Shown: positions 33,296 to 42,644, counted from the stretch's first letter. The stretch is 64,000 nucleotides of DNA from Chitinophaga sp. sic0106 (GCF_019219075.1 NZ_JAHUWJ010000014.1:124001-188000); one strand, 5' to 3'. Numbers and translations are program-made. Notes: a model not told the origin generated them from the letters alone.

Positions 33296-34672
33296 ATGAA
33301 AAAGATATTATTAGTATGTGGCAGTGTGTTACTCCTAACGGGTGCGCTGCAGGCTCAGAAAGCCTCTAAATCCGGATGGCAGGACCTTTTTAACGGGAAA
33401 GACCTTAAAGGCTGGAAACAGCTGGGTGGCAAAGCAATCTATACCGCACGCAACGGTGAAATCGTGGGCACTACCGTGGTAAACACCCCGAATTCCTTCC
33501 TCGCTACCGAGAAAGACTATGGTGATTTCATCCTGGAGCTGGAATTTAAGCTCGACAGAGAATTCAACTCCGGTATACAGTTCCGCAGCCAGAGTCGCCC
33601 GGACTACAACAACGGCCGCGTATTCGGCTACCAGATGGAAATTGACCCGTCGGACCGTAAATGGAGCGGTGGTATTTATGAAGAAGGGCGCCGTGGTTGG
33701 CAATATCCGATGGAATACAACCCTGGCGGACAAAATGCCTTCAACAAAACCGACTGGAATAAATACCGTATTGAGTGCCGTGGTAACGAAATCCGTACCT
33801 GGGTAAATGGTGTAGCCACTGCCCACCTGGTAGATACCGCCCTGCCTAAAGGCTTCATCGCCCTGCAGGTGCATTCTATTGGTAAAGATGGTGCCGACGC
33901 TAACAAGGACATCAGATGGCGCAACGTACGCATCATCGAAAACCCTTCCGCATCCCAATATTCCCCTTATGATAATATATATGTGGTAAATAATGTGGTG
34001 AACACCGTATCTGCCCAACAGAAGAAAAACGGCTTCCAGCTGCTGTGGGACGGTAAAACCTCCAAAGGATGGAGAGGCTACAACCAGAAAAGTTTCCCGG
34101 ATAAAGGCTGGAGCTATAACGATGGTACCATGACCATCCACAACAGCAATGGCGACGAGATGGGCAGCGGCGGTGACATCGTTACCGACAAGGAATACAA
34201 AGCCTTCGAAGTGGAATTTGAATTTAAATTGACCAAAGGAGCCAACTCCGGCGTGAAATACTTCGTAAAAGAGTCATATGATACAAAAGGTAAATCTGCC
34301 ATCGGGCTGGAGTACCAGGTACTGGACGATGAAACCCACCCTGATGCCAAGTTGGGAAGGGACGGAAACCGCACGCTGGCGTCACTTTACGATCTCATGA
34401 CAAGAAAACAGGAAAAACGTGCCCTGTTACCCATTGGAGAATGGAACAAAGGTCGTATAATTGTGTATCCAAATAACCACGTTGAGCATTGGTTGAACGG
34501 TTTTAAGGTATTGGAATACGAAAGAGGCTCTCAGGCTTTTAAAGATCTGGTAGCTATCAGCAAATACAAAAATTGGAATAACTTTGGTCTGTGGCCGGAA
34601 GGTCGCTTACTCCTCCAGGATCACGGTAACGAGGTATCCTACAGGAGCTTAAGGATTAAAACTCTCAAATAA
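33296..34672 (+). CDS. Secreted protein with two DUF1080 domains
   Basis: A 458-aa exported protein with a signal peptide (MKKILLVCGSVLLLTGALQAQ). It has two DUF1080 (3-keto-disaccharide hydrolase-like) domains: about 28-215 (WQDLFNGKDLKGWKQLGG, NSGIQFRSQSRPDYNNGRVF) and about 245-457 (FQLLWDGKTSKGWRGYNQ, NSGVKYFVKESYD). The two halves are diverged from each other. It probably binds or cleaves glycosides outside the cytoplasm. It stands alone, ends at a terminator, and is a second DUF1080 gene besides the one at 24.4 kb. Confidence 0.9.
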   Translation: MKKILLVCGSVLLLTGALQAQKASKSGWQDLFNGKDLKGWKQLGGKAIYTARNGEIVGTTVVNTPNSFLATEKDYGDFILELEFKLDREFNSGIQFRSQSRPDYNNGRVFGYQMEIDPSDRKWSGGIYEEGRRGWQYPMEYNPGGQNAFNKTDWNKYRIECRGNEIRTWVNGVATAHLVDTALPKGFIALQVHSIGKDGADANKDIRWRNVRIIENPSASQYSPYDNIYVVNNVVNTVSAQQKKNGFQLLWDGKTSKGWRGYNQKSFPDKGWSYNDGTMTIHNSNGDEMGSGGDIVTDKEYKAFEVEFEFKLTKGANSGVKYFVKESYDTKGKSAIGLEYQVLDDETHPDAKLGRDGNRTLASLYDLMTRKQEKRALLPIGEWNKGRIIVYPNNHVEHWLNGFKVLEYERGSQAFKDLVAISKYKNWNNFGLWPEGRLLLQDHGNEVSYRSLRIKTLK

Positions 34673-34711
34673 AAATATTCATCTTTTTTTTCATTGTTCA
34701 CTGTTCTAAAT

Positions 34712-34746
34712 AAGCATTCCGATTCTTCGGAATGCTTTCTTTTTTT
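34712..34746 (+). terminator. Rho-independent terminator after the double DUF1080 gene
   Basis: An 11-bp stem (AAGCATTCCGA with TCGGAATGCTT), 4-nt loop, followed by TTTCTTTTTTT. Confidence 0.88.
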
Positions 34747-34777
34747 AGTTAGATTTAATATTGTCTAAATACATCTT

Positions 34778-36550
34778 ATGCGCATATTTAAGTACAAAGC
34801 AGGGCTGATAGCCCTCGCCATTTTGTGCGCCGCCTCCTGTAAGCGGGCCGGTCGCGAGGAAACAGCCGAAAAACTAAAGGACATCGCTTCCCGGTATTAC
34901 GAAGAAAATATGGCCTTAAACCCTGTCCAATCCACCTTCAACGGAGAAGATAAATATAACGGTGACCTCGCCATTGACATCAGCGATGCCTGGCGCCTTC
35001 GCGCGGATTCTTTCTGTGTGCGTTACCAGCAGGAACTGGCCGGGATAGATACCAGTGTGCTCAGTCCTAACGACCGTATCACCTACGATATGCTCAGCCG
35101 GGAGCTGGCCATCACCCGCGAAGGCTATACCTTTCATGATAACCTGATGCCGGTGCAGCAGTTTACCTGCCTGCCGCTTACCCTTGCGCAGTTAGGCTCC
35201 GGCAGCGCCGCACAACCCTTTAAATCCCTTAAAGATTATAAAAACTTTATCCACCGTATGCAGCGCTTCGCGGTATGGACGGATACCGCCATCGCGAATA
35301 TGAAACGTGGAATAGCCACCGGTTATGTGCTGCCGCAAGCCCTGGTAGTAAAAACCATCCCGCAAATGGCTGCCCTGGCGCAAAAAGACTCCTCCAACAT
35401 TTTCTTTGCACCGCTGAAATCTATCCCGGATTCAATTGCCGGCACCGAAAGAGCCCAGCTGGTACTGGATTATACGGCTACCGTACATGAATACATCATT
35501 CCATCCTACGCCAAACTGCAACAGTTCCTGGAAACGGAATACCTGTCCAAAGCCCGCAGCACCAGCGGCATCAACGGCGTTCCTGATGGCAAAGCTTACT
35601 ACAACTATCTCATAAAATACTGGACCACCACCACCAAAACACCGGATGAAATATTTGCACTCGGCGAGCAGGAGGTGGCACGCATCCGGGGGGAAATGGA
35701 GCAGATTAAGAACAGCACCGGTTTTCAGGGCGACCTCCCCGCATTCTTTGAATTCGTAAGAAACGATAAACAGTTCCGCATCTTCCAGACACCGCAGGCC
35801 GTACTTGATTCTTTCAAGGCCATTGAGCAGAAAATTATGCCCGGTGTGAAAAAAATGTATGGTCATCTCCCTAAAACAAAATTCGAAATCCGGCAAACGG
35901 AGGCTTTCCGCGCCGCGGCTGCCAGCGCGGAATACCAGCCTGGAAGTCCGGATGGCACAAGGCCCGGCGTATTTTATGTGCCTATCCTCGATGCCAGCAA
36001 ATTCAGTTATGTAGGCATGGAATGCCTGTTCCTGCATGAAGCCATCCCCGGTCATCACTTCCAATTTTCGCTGCAACAGGAAAACGACTCCCTCCCTAAG
36101 TTCCGCCGCTTCGCCTGGATAGGCTCCTATGGCGAAGGATATGCCTTGTATTGCGAAAGCCTGGGCAAAGAGCTGGGGCTGTATACAAATCCTTATATGT
36201 ACTTCGGTCGACTCAGCGATGAAATACATCGCGCCATTCGTTTAGTCGTTGACGTAGGACTCCATACCAAAGGCTGGACACGTGAGCAGGCAATTAAATA
36301 TATGCTGGATAATGAACCTGTTTCCGAGCAGGAGGTAACCGCCGAAATCGAGCGCTACATGGCGATTCCGGGCCAGGCACTCTCCTACAAAATTGGTGAA
36401 ATCAAGATCCGTGACCTGCGCAATAAATACACGAAAGAACTGGGAAATAAATTTCAGCTGTCCGCTTTCCATGATGAATTATTAAAAGATGGTTGTGTAC
36501 CGCTTTCCGTGCTCGACCTGAAAATGGAAAGATGGGCAAGCTCATTTTAA
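34778..36550 (+). CDS. DUF885-family zinc-peptidase-like lipoprotein
   Basis: A 590-aa protein. The N-terminus (LIALAILCAASCKR) has a lipobox with Cys at about 22, so it is a lipoprotein. The C-terminal half carries LHEAIPGHHFQFSL (HExxGHH-type zinc motif) and, further on, GSYGEGYALYCESLGKELG, both typical of DUF885 proteins, which are distant relatives of M32/M3-like metallopeptidases. A secreted peptidase is the likely role. It is monocistronic. Confidence 0.9.
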   Translation: MRIFKYKAGLIALAILCAASCKRAGREETAEKLKDIASRYYEENMALNPVQSTFNGEDKYNGDLAIDISDAWRLRADSFCVRYQQELAGIDTSVLSPNDRITYDMLSRELAITREGYTFHDNLMPVQQFTCLPLTLAQLGSGSAAQPFKSLKDYKNFIHRMQRFAVWTDTAIANMKRGIATGYVLPQALVVKTIPQMAALAQKDSSNIFFAPLKSIPDSIAGTERAQLVLDYTATVHEYIIPSYAKLQQFLETEYLSKARSTSGINGVPDGKAYYNYLIKYWTTTTKTPDEIFALGEQEVARIRGEMEQIKNSTGFQGDLPAFFEFVRNDKQFRIFQTPQAVLDSFKAIEQKIMPGVKKMYGHLPKTKFEIRQTEAFRAAAASAEYQPGSPDGTRPGVFYVPILDASKFSYVGMECLFLHEAIPGHHFQFSLQQENDSLPKFRRFAWIGSYGEGYALYCESLGKELGLYTNPYMYFGRLSDEIHRAIRLVVDVGLHTKGWTREQAIKYMLDNEPVSEQEVTAEIERYMAIPGQALSYKIGEIKIRDLRNKYTKELGNKFQLSAFHDELLKDGCVPLSVLDLKMERWASSF

Positions 36551-36710
36551 CAGAATTTTATGGAGAGTTGGAAGAAAAAATCTCTCCATAATGCAAATTA
36601 CATCTCTCTATAAATCAATTAGATAGACTTGCAAAAACGTTTAACCTTTAACTATTGGTATAACAACTTCTGGCATTCCTTTGGTATTAAGTAAGTCAAA
36701 CCGATAGTAT

Positions 36711-37328
36711 ATGAAAAAGGCAACAATTTTACTCGTCGCAATAATGATGGCAGGTGTTATCATCAACAAAAGTTTTGCCCAGGTGCGTGTGAATATCAAC
36801 ATTGGCAGTCAGCCACTGTGGGGGCCTGTAGGCTATGATTATGTACAATACTATTACCTCCCGGATGTAGATGCTTACTATGATGTAGCTGGTCGCCAGT
36901 TTATTTACCTGGAAAGAAACAGGTGGGTCTACGGCGCAGCGTTACCGGGATATTACCATTGTGATATTGACAGGTGCTATAAAGTAGTGGTGAATGAACG
37001 CGATCCGTTCCGCCGCGCGGCTTACTATCGCAACACTTACGGCAGGTATAAAGGTTATTACGATAAGCAGCCGCTGATACGCAATACCAGGGATGTCAGG
37101 TATGTGCAGGTACACCGGGATTACCGCGATAACGACAGACGTTATTATGCCGATGATCATAACCGCAACAACAGCAGCTGGAGAATAAATAACGGCCGGG
37201 ATGACCGCAACGACAGATGGGATAACGACCACCGCAACGGGCATAACGACAGAAGGGATAATGACCGAAGAGATAATCGCAGGGATGACCACAGAGATGA
37301 TCGCCGGGATAACAGAAGAGATAAGTAA
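36711..37328 (+). CDS. Secreted Tyr-rich protein with Asp/Arg/Asn repeat tail (tandem paralogue A)
   Basis: A 205-aa exported protein. After the signal peptide (ending KSFAQ) comes a conserved domain (about 24-130) with VNINIGSQPLWGPVGYDYVQ, a Tyr-rich strand pattern and YKVVVNERDPF. The last ~60 residues are a low-complexity polyampholyte of NDRRDN-like units, with a balanced mix of Asp, Arg and Asn. The domain is shared with the next gene (paralogue B), but the tails differ completely. It is known to me as a Chitinophagaceae/Sphingobacteriia hypothetical; the function is unknown. Confidence 0.8.
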   Translation: MKKATILLVAIMMAGVIINKSFAQVRVNINIGSQPLWGPVGYDYVQYYYLPDVDAYYDVAGRQFIYLERNRWVYGAALPGYYHCDIDRCYKVVVNERDPFRRAAYYRNTYGRYKGYYDKQPLIRNTRDVRYVQVHRDYRDNDRRYYADDHNRNNSSWRINNGRDDRNDRWDNDHRNGHNDRRDNDRRDNRRDDHRDDRRDNRRDK

Positions 37329-37341
37329 TGTGTATAAATAT

Positions 37342-37373
37342 AAAGGCCGCTTCCAAATGGGAGCGGCCTTTTT
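37342..37373 (+). terminator. Rho-independent terminator after paralogue A
   Basis: A 10-bp stem AAAGGCCGCT with AGCGGCCTTT and a T-run, 13 bp past the stop. Confidence 0.88.
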
Positions 37374-37400
37374 GTGTATAAGAAGTATGTTTTAGTGTAA

Positions 37401-37431
37401 GGTTACAGTACCTACAGTAGTTACTGTAACC
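37401..37431. repeat. Inverted repeat upstream of paralogue B
   Basis: GGTTACAGTA (37401) and TACTGTAACC (37422) are exact complements with an 11-bp spacer, followed by CACGGTTACG, a further half-site-like element. It lies 111 bp upstream of the paralogue B start, suiting a dimeric regulator operator. It lacks a U-tract. Confidence 0.5.
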
Positions 37432-37541
37432 ACGGTTACGTTTACGTTCAGTAAGGTGGTATCTTTTAAAATGGCGGCAGTACGATACCCAAATATTGGC
37501 TGGCACTGTTTTAGCATGAGTATTCTTAAAACGAAAAACTT

Positions 37542-38042
37542 ATGAAAAAGGGATTATTCTTCCTGGTCATGTTTTTTTCATTTGGCATTTTTTCTGCCCG
37601 TACTGCGAGTGCACAGGTGAATATTAACGTGAATATTGGGAGTCAGCCGGTTTGGGGGCCTGTAGGGTATGATTATGCGAACTATTATTATTTTCCGGAT
37701 ATAGATGCGTATTACGCTATTCCTCAGCGCCAGTATGTATACCTGCATGGGAATAAATGGGTTTTCGCCGATGCTTTACCTGCCAGTTATCATTACGACG
37801 TATACCGCGGATATAAGGTAGTGGTGAATGACCGCGATCCATGGACAAGGCCTGACTATTATCGTGGTAAATATGGAAAATATAAAAATCAGTATGGCAA
37901 GCAGGTGATTATCCGCGATAGTGATGATCCGAAGTATTACAAAGTGAATGGTAAGGGAAACAACGGCAATCACGGGAACAAGGGCAAAGGCAATAAAGGC
38001 AATAATGGAAAGGGGCATGGTAATGGCAAAGGACACCGATAG
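37542..38042 (+). CDS. Secreted Tyr-rich protein with Gly/Asn/Lys tail (tandem paralogue B)
   Basis: A 166-aa exported protein with a signal peptide (ending TASAQ) and the same domain as the preceding gene (VNIGSQPVWGPVGYDYANYY, YKVVVNDRDPWTRPDYYRG). The last ~35 residues are GNHGNKGKGNKGNNGKGHG-like, basic and disordered. The pair arose by tandem duplication, and each copy has its own terminator, so they are separately transcribed. The function is unknown; a cell-surface or stress role would be speculation. Confidence 0.8.
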   Translation: MKKGLFFLVMFFSFGIFSARTASAQVNINVNIGSQPVWGPVGYDYANYYYFPDIDAYYAIPQRQYVYLHGNKWVFADALPASYHYDVYRGYKVVVNDRDPWTRPDYYRGKYGKYKNQYGKQVIIRDSDDPKYYKVNGKGNNGNHGNKGKGNKGNNGKGHGNGKGHR

Positions 38043-38068
38043 GTGTATTATACATACTTAAAATTGGT

Positions 38069-38099
38069 AAGCCTGACGTTTCGAACGTCAGGCTTTTTT
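38069..38099 (+). terminator. Rho-independent terminator after paralogue B
   Basis: A stem AAGCCTGACGTT with AACGTCAGGCTT and a very short TCG-type loop, then T-run, 27 bp past the stop. Confidence 0.9.
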
Positions 38100-38420
38100 G
38101 CGGGACCTTGCTGAGGGCTTACATCCCGCAGCAGGAGAGCTGCCCCGGCCGGCTGTGTCAGGCAAGGTTTGGTCACCCTCTCCCGGTTATTAAAAATTTC
38201 TGAAGATTTTATCACCGGTGATTTTTAGCGATAATATTTCGTATTTTTATAACGCAGTTCCAATCTATTTACCTAAATCCTGACAACAACCGCCTGATGA
38301 ATCCGTTTCAGGGGTTGCCACACACATATGTAGTATATTTACATATGTTTATTTTCGTTAGCCTTTAAGTCCGTTATGACAAACTGATTAACTATTTTAT
38401 GGAGTTTTAAACCTGCTGCT
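38100..38420. promoter_or_regulatory. Intergenic region with two palindromes upstream of the MmcQ/YjbR gene
   Basis: No gene is supported in this 321-bp stretch. It holds a 12-bp perfect palindrome ATCACCGGTGAT (38211-38222) and an inverted repeat ACATATGTA / TACATATGT (38324-38332, 38340-38348, 7-bp spacer) 73 bp before the start of the next gene. Both look like dimeric operator sites. Confidence 0.45.
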
Positions 38421-38777
38421 ATGTTTGACAATACCCTGGCATTTTGCCGTGCCTTACCAGCCGTTACCACTGAAGTGAAGTGGGATAATGAACTGCGTTT
38501 GTTCGTAGGAGAAAAATTATTTGCCATGCTATCTATGGATGAGCCCCATAGAATTTCATTTAAATGTGTGCCTGCACAGTTTCACAAACTGATCTGCAAG
38601 CCAGGTATCGTACCGGCGCCACATCTGGCCCGCTATCACTGGGTACAGTTGAAACAGGATGATACTTTACCAGATTCCGAGCTGGAGCAATACCTTCAAA
38701 AAGCCTATGAGCTGGTGTTTAGTTCTTTGCCGGAGGTGGAACAGCAACAAATTCAGAACCATCACGCGAGTGCGTAA
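38421..38777 (+). CDS. MmcQ/YjbR family DNA-binding-like protein
   Basis: A 118-aa protein with the CyaY-like fold of the MmcQ/YjbR family, seen as TTEVKWDNELRLFVGEKLFA, ISFKCVPAQFHKL and the closing ELEQYLQKAYELVFSSLP. Members are small cytoplasmic proteins of unclear role, some reported to bind DNA. It is convergent with the TauE/SafE gene; their stops are 3 bp apart. Confidence 0.85.
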   Translation: MFDNTLAFCRALPAVTTEVKWDNELRLFVGEKLFAMLSMDEPHRISFKCVPAQFHKLICKPGIVPAPHLARYHWVQLKQDDTLPDSELEQYLQKAYELVFSSLPEVEQQQIQNHHASA

Positions 38778-38780
38778 TGG

Positions 38781-39572
38781 TTATTTCCCAAAGATGGTAA
38801 AGAAGATATCGTACACACCGAATACAATCAGTGTGATAGCGAATAACTTTTCCAGCGCAGGCGTTTTCATTTTCACCGCAGTTTTGGCCCCCAGGTAGGA
38901 AGCAGGAAAAGCAGTGAGCGACAGCAGCAATGCGATATTCCAGTCGATATGCCCCAGCCACCAATGTGTGAGCGCTCCCGGTACCGATAAGATGGCGGAT
39001 AATACCACTGCACAGGCGAGTGCCTGTTTGATGGGCATTTTCAGCTTTTTAATAAAAAAGGTGCTGAATAAAATACCACCGGCATTAGCCAGCAGGCCTG
39101 CCAGCAATCCTATACCCATAGCCGCGCCCAGCAGTTTCATAGCAGGCACATCTTCCGCCGCTACTACTGTATCATTGGCTGTATCTTTCTTTTTCATAAA
39201 AGAGTATAACAGGGAGATACCAATGCCCATGATGAACACAGCGGTAAGTATCATCAACGTTTTTCCAGGTAGAAAACTACTGCACCATGAGCCCGCAATA
39301 GTGGCCGGCACCGCCATTCCGGCACTGAGTAAAATAACCCTTGCATTAAACAACTTTTCTTTACGATATACAGCGGTAGCAGAAAGTGTACTGGTGATAG
39401 ACGCCGGCAACGGTGAGGCCAGCGCAAAAAACGGATTAACGCCGGCAAAAATCTGCAGTGCCGGTGTACTGATCGCACTGCCTCCTTTGCCAAGCAAGCC
39501 GGAAAGATAGCCTACAATAAGGCCGATAATCAATACCGGCAGGTACTGAGTTTGTTGTAACAAAAATTCCAA
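38781..39572 (-). CDS. TauE/SafE family sulfite/organic-anion permease
   Basis: A membrane protein with about 8 helices. Two half-repeats are marked by GYLSGLLGKGGSAISTPAL and GLLAGLLANAGGILFSTFFI, the duplicated GxxxGxxGxGGG-type motif of the family. These proteins export sulfite, sulfoacetate or similar anions. The open frame reaches ATG 39635, but its first 21 residues look non-native; TTG at 39572 gives 263 aa starting (M)EFLLQQTQYLPVL, near the usual length. The start is uncertain. Confidence 0.85.
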   Translation of the reverse strand: MEFLLQQTQYLPVLIIGLIVGYLSGLLGKGGSAISTPALQIFAGVNPFFALASPLPASITSTLSATAVYRKEKLFNARVILLSAGMAVPATIAGSWCSSFLPGKTLMILTAVFIMGIGISLLYSFMKKKDTANDTVVAAEDVPAMKLLGAAMGIGLLAGLLANAGGILFSTFFIKKLKMPIKQALACAVVLSAILSVPGALTHWWLGHIDWNIALLLSLTAFPASYLGAKTAVKMKTPALEKLFAITLIVFGVYDIFFTIFGK

Positions 39573-39746
39573 AATATGGTGGTTGGTTCGCTTAAAAATA
39601 AAATTACAGGTACTACAAATGTAGGCCAACCACATTCCTTAAAGAAATAAAAGCAATAACTAAAAGTTATGGCCAATAACAATTTATTATATTTATTCCT
39701 AGTCTATAAACAGAATAGGGATAAGGGTTTTATCGGATTGAGGGTT

Positions 39747-39775
39747 AAAAAAACCTGCCATCGTATGATGGCAGG
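39747..39775 (-). terminator. Rho-independent terminator after the Gfo/Idh/MocA gene
   Basis: Minus-strand stem CCTGCCATC with GATGGCAGG (4-nt loop) followed by seven T, 28 bp past the stop. Confidence 0.88.
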
Positions 39776-39802
39776 CGCTGTTGATAGAATATAAATTCAG
39801 CA

Positions 39803-41137
39803 TTATACTTTAGGTGCCCAGCCATTTTCATAATCGCGGCTCCACAGCTTCATCGCTGCAGCGTCCGCAAGGATGTGACCATTGGCCGGATCGGTATGTA
39901 AAACGCGGCCGGTACGCTGCGCAATATTTGCCAGCAGGCAAAGCAACGTACTACGGTAACCTTCGCTTATTTCGGAATTTAGTTTAGCGTTGCCGCGGAT
40001 GGTGTCAAGGAAATTTTGAATATGCAGTCCATCCAGGTATTCACCGGCAGGACTCACTGTGTTAGTCACCGAACGGGAAGGCGGGTCCTGCTGTTTCACC
40101 TCTTTGATGGTTTTATTATCATTATCCACAATTTTATACGCGTCGCTGCCATTGCAGTATAAGGCCCCTTTGCTGCCAAATACGGCGAATCCGCGGCCAC
40201 TTCCCTCTAAGGGGAAGGGGTGACAGCTACGACCTTCCCAGGACACGGATTTACCGCCTTCAAATTCGAAATTGACCGTTTGGGTGTCAGGGGTTTCCCA
40301 GTCGTCCGGGGGATAGGCATAACGACCACCGGCAGATGTCACTTTGGTAGGATATCCCAGGTTCATCATCCAGCGGAGGCAATCGAGTTCGTGCGTGGCG
40401 TTGTTACAGGTTTCACCGGTACCCCAATGCCAGCGCCAGTGCCAGTCGTAATGCACAATATTATCCTTGAAATCCCGCCGCGGCGCCGGTCCTTGCCAGA
40501 GGTCCCAGTTAAGTGTGGCGGGTACCGCTATTTTTTTACCTACGCCGATTGGCTTGCGGTTATTCACATACCACGCACGGCCATAGTATACTTCACCAAT
40601 AACACCTGCCTTTATTTCCGCTGCTGCCTGTTGCATATTAGGCCAGGAACGCCGCTGGTTGCCCATTTGGATATGCCGGCCGTATCTGGCGCCGGCAGCT
40701 ACCAGCAACTCCCCTTCCCGCGGATTATGGGCACAGGGCTTTTCCACATATACGTGCTTGCCGGCAGTGGCAGCCATAATACCGGCAGGCGCATGCCAGT
40801 GGTCGGGTGTGGCCACCATCAGTGCATCAAAATCTTTTCGCTGGAGTAATTTCCGGATATCCTTTTCTACGGTGGGAGCCTTGCTTTGTATACCCGACAA
40901 TGCCTTCAGTCCTTTGGCTACGGCGCCGTCTTCCACATCACAAATGTAGCCGACTTCCGCATTGGGCTGTTTGGCGGCCAGCTGTGCCAGCCAGTTGCCA
41001 CGGGCATTCACGCCCATTACCCCCACTACAATTTTATTGCTTGGTGCATTTTTCCCGAATACCGGAAAATTAAGGTAGGTAAGTCCTGCGCTTAAGCCAG
41101 CAGCAGCGCCGGTTTTAACGAAATCCCTTCTCTTCAT
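39803..41137 (-). CDS. Gfo/Idh/MocA family oxidoreductase, Tat-exported
   Basis: A 444-aa protein. The N-terminal MKRRDFVKTGAAAGLSAG carries the twin-arginine signal, so it should fold with cofactor and be exported. The Rossmann domain (about 33-150) has VGVMGVNARGNW and the conserved YVEKPCAHN (EKP, catalytic Lys). The C-terminal domain includes NNATHELDCLRWMMNLGYP. Such proteins oxidise or otherwise process sugars using tightly bound NAD(P). It lies on the same strand as eboF, 94 bp downstream; whether it belongs to the ebo transcript is unknown. Confidence 0.9.
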   Translation of the reverse strand: MKRRDFVKTGAAAGLSAGLTYLNFPVFGKNAPSNKIVVGVMGVNARGNWLAQLAAKQPNAEVGYICDVEDGAVAKGLKALSGIQSKAPTVEKDIRKLLQRKDFDALMVATPDHWHAPAGIMAATAGKHVYVEKPCAHNPREGELLVAAGARYGRHIQMGNQRRSWPNMQQAAAEIKAGVIGEVYYGRAWYVNNRKPIGVGKKIAVPATLNWDLWQGPAPRRDFKDNIVHYDWHWRWHWGTGETCNNATHELDCLRWMMNLGYPTKVTSAGGRYAYPPDDWETPDTQTVNFEFEGGKSVSWEGRSCHPFPLEGSGRGFAVFGSKGALYCNGSDAYKIVDNDNKTIKEVKQQDPPSRSVTNTVSPAGEYLDGLHIQNFLDTIRGNAKLNSEISEGYRSTLLCLLANIAQRTGRVLHTDPANGHILADAAAMKLWSRDYENGWAPKV

Positions 41138-41231
41138 AACGATAGTATATTTTTAGATTTTCGGCAATCGGTTGCATGAAAATATATAAATATTCCACTG
41201 TCAGGGATTTTTTATGACCGGCGGTGAAGGC

Positions 41232-42611
41232 TTAATTATTCAGGTGATTCCACATGATCTGGTACACCTCGGTAGCAGGAATAGATGACTTCCCGGTAGG
41301 CGCATTGGTGATCACCAGCGGTTGCAAAGCGGGATCAGTTTCGAGGCGGCCATGGGAGCCTTTTATCAACGTGGCATCCAGCGGAATTACATTCATCAGG
41401 TAACGGAAGCCCAGCTTCTTTTTCAGCACTTTAAACGCTGCCTTCAACTTTACCAACGGATCTTTAGGGTCCATGAACATCTCTACCGGATCATAACCTG
41501 GTTTTTTAAATATCTCTACTGTGCGTGCAAAATCAGGCGCCCTGGCATCATCCAGCCAGTAATAATAGGTAAACCAGCTGCCAGGCTTCGCCACCACCAC
41601 CAGCTCGCCACTACGGGCATGGTGCAGGTGATGCTGCCGCTTGCCTTCCCGGTCGAGCACCAGCTCAATATCCGGATGCGCCTGCAACAAGTTCCGTACG
41701 TTTTTATATACCGCAGGATCATTGATGTAAACATGCGCAATCTGGTGATCTGCCACAGCAAAGGCTTTGGAGGCCCCGGCATCCAGCAGCTCCAGCCCCC
41801 GTTCCTCTCTCACCGCAATCAGTCCTTCCTTGCGGAGAATGCGGTTGATATCGATCGGGTTATCAGCATTGGAAATACCGTATTCCGACAGGATGATAAT
41901 AGCAGCATCCTGCTGCTGGTAGTATTCTACCAGCTGTTTTACAACGGCATCTATTTCCAGGATTTCTTTTTTATTCTTTTCCATATCCTGACCAAATTTC
42001 TGCAGGCAGTAATCCAGGTGTGGGAGATAGATGAAGGTCATGGTAGGGTTGTAGCGCTGATCCGTGAGGATAGAAGCGTCTGCAATGTATTTGGAAGATA
42101 CGATGCTGGCGGTGGGTCCCCAGTAGTTAAACAACGGAAAGGTGCCGAGTTTTTCGCGCAGGTAATCACGCAGGTCTGCCGGTGTGGTATAGCAATCCGG
42201 CACCTTGCGGCCATCCTGGAGGTAGTTAGGCCTTGGCGTGAGTGAGTAGTCCACATTAGCGTACATATTATACCACCAGCACATTTGCGATACGGTAAAT
42301 TCCGGATTGAGCTGACGGGCTTTGTCCCAGATTTTAGGTGCATCCACCAGGCGATTGGATTGTTTCCAGAATTTAATTTCAGCGTCGGTGCGGTCGTACC
42401 AGCCGTTGCCCACGATACCGTGCTCAGATGGCCACTGGCCTGTAAGATAAGTGCTTTGTACCGCCGTAGTTACTGCCGGCAGCATAGGCTGAATCGTGGT
42501 CACATGACGCGTGTCGGTATAGGCCTTCAGGAAAGGCATGTGTTTGAGCAGGGAAGCAGAAAGCCCTACCACATCGATTACTACTGTCTTTTTCATAGAT
42601 GCGTTAGCCAT
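41232..42611 (-). CDS. eboF: EboF: alkaline-phosphatase-superfamily nucleotide pyrophosphatase-like protein
   Basis: A 459-aa enzyme of the type I phosphodiesterase/nucleotide pyrophosphatase group. Metal and active-site parts are VVIDVVGLS, TTAVQSTYLTGQWPSEHGIVGNGW (nucleophile Thr in the TTAVQ segment), YLPHLDYCLQKFG, ILSEYGIS and GSHGRLE. It has no signal peptide. It follows eboE by 33 bp and completes the eboD-E-F run. In cyanobacteria the ebo set helps move a scytonemin precursor to the periplasm; the substrate here is unknown. The start may be at Met6 (MKKTVVID). Confidence 0.85.
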   Translation of the reverse strand: MANASMKKTVVIDVVGLSASLLKHMPFLKAYTDTRHVTTIQPMLPAVTTAVQSTYLTGQWPSEHGIVGNGWYDRTDAEIKFWKQSNRLVDAPKIWDKARQLNPEFTVSQMCWWYNMYANVDYSLTPRPNYLQDGRKVPDCYTTPADLRDYLREKLGTFPLFNYWGPTASIVSSKYIADASILTDQRYNPTMTFIYLPHLDYCLQKFGQDMEKNKKEILEIDAVVKQLVEYYQQQDAAIIILSEYGISNADNPIDINRILRKEGLIAVREERGLELLDAGASKAFAVADHQIAHVYINDPAVYKNVRNLLQAHPDIELVLDREGKRQHHLHHARSGELVVVAKPGSWFTYYYWLDDARAPDFARTVEIFKKPGYDPVEMFMDPKDPLVKLKAAFKVLKKKLGFRYLMNVIPLDATLIKGSHGRLETDPALQPLVITNAPTGKSSIPATEVYQIMWNHLNN

Positions 42612-42644
42612 TGCTTATTGTGGCATAATGCTGTTATTCGGTTA

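Noticed and set aside
38294..38312. CTGATGA followed by a short stem, like a hammerhead ribozyme core
   Set aside because: The required GAAA box and helix I/III pairing are not in the right order on the same strand.
38339..38527. 62-codon minus ORF (MANNFSPTNKRS start) overlapping the MmcQ/YjbR gene
   Set aside because: It overlaps the start of a family-matched gene on the other strand and has no recognised features.
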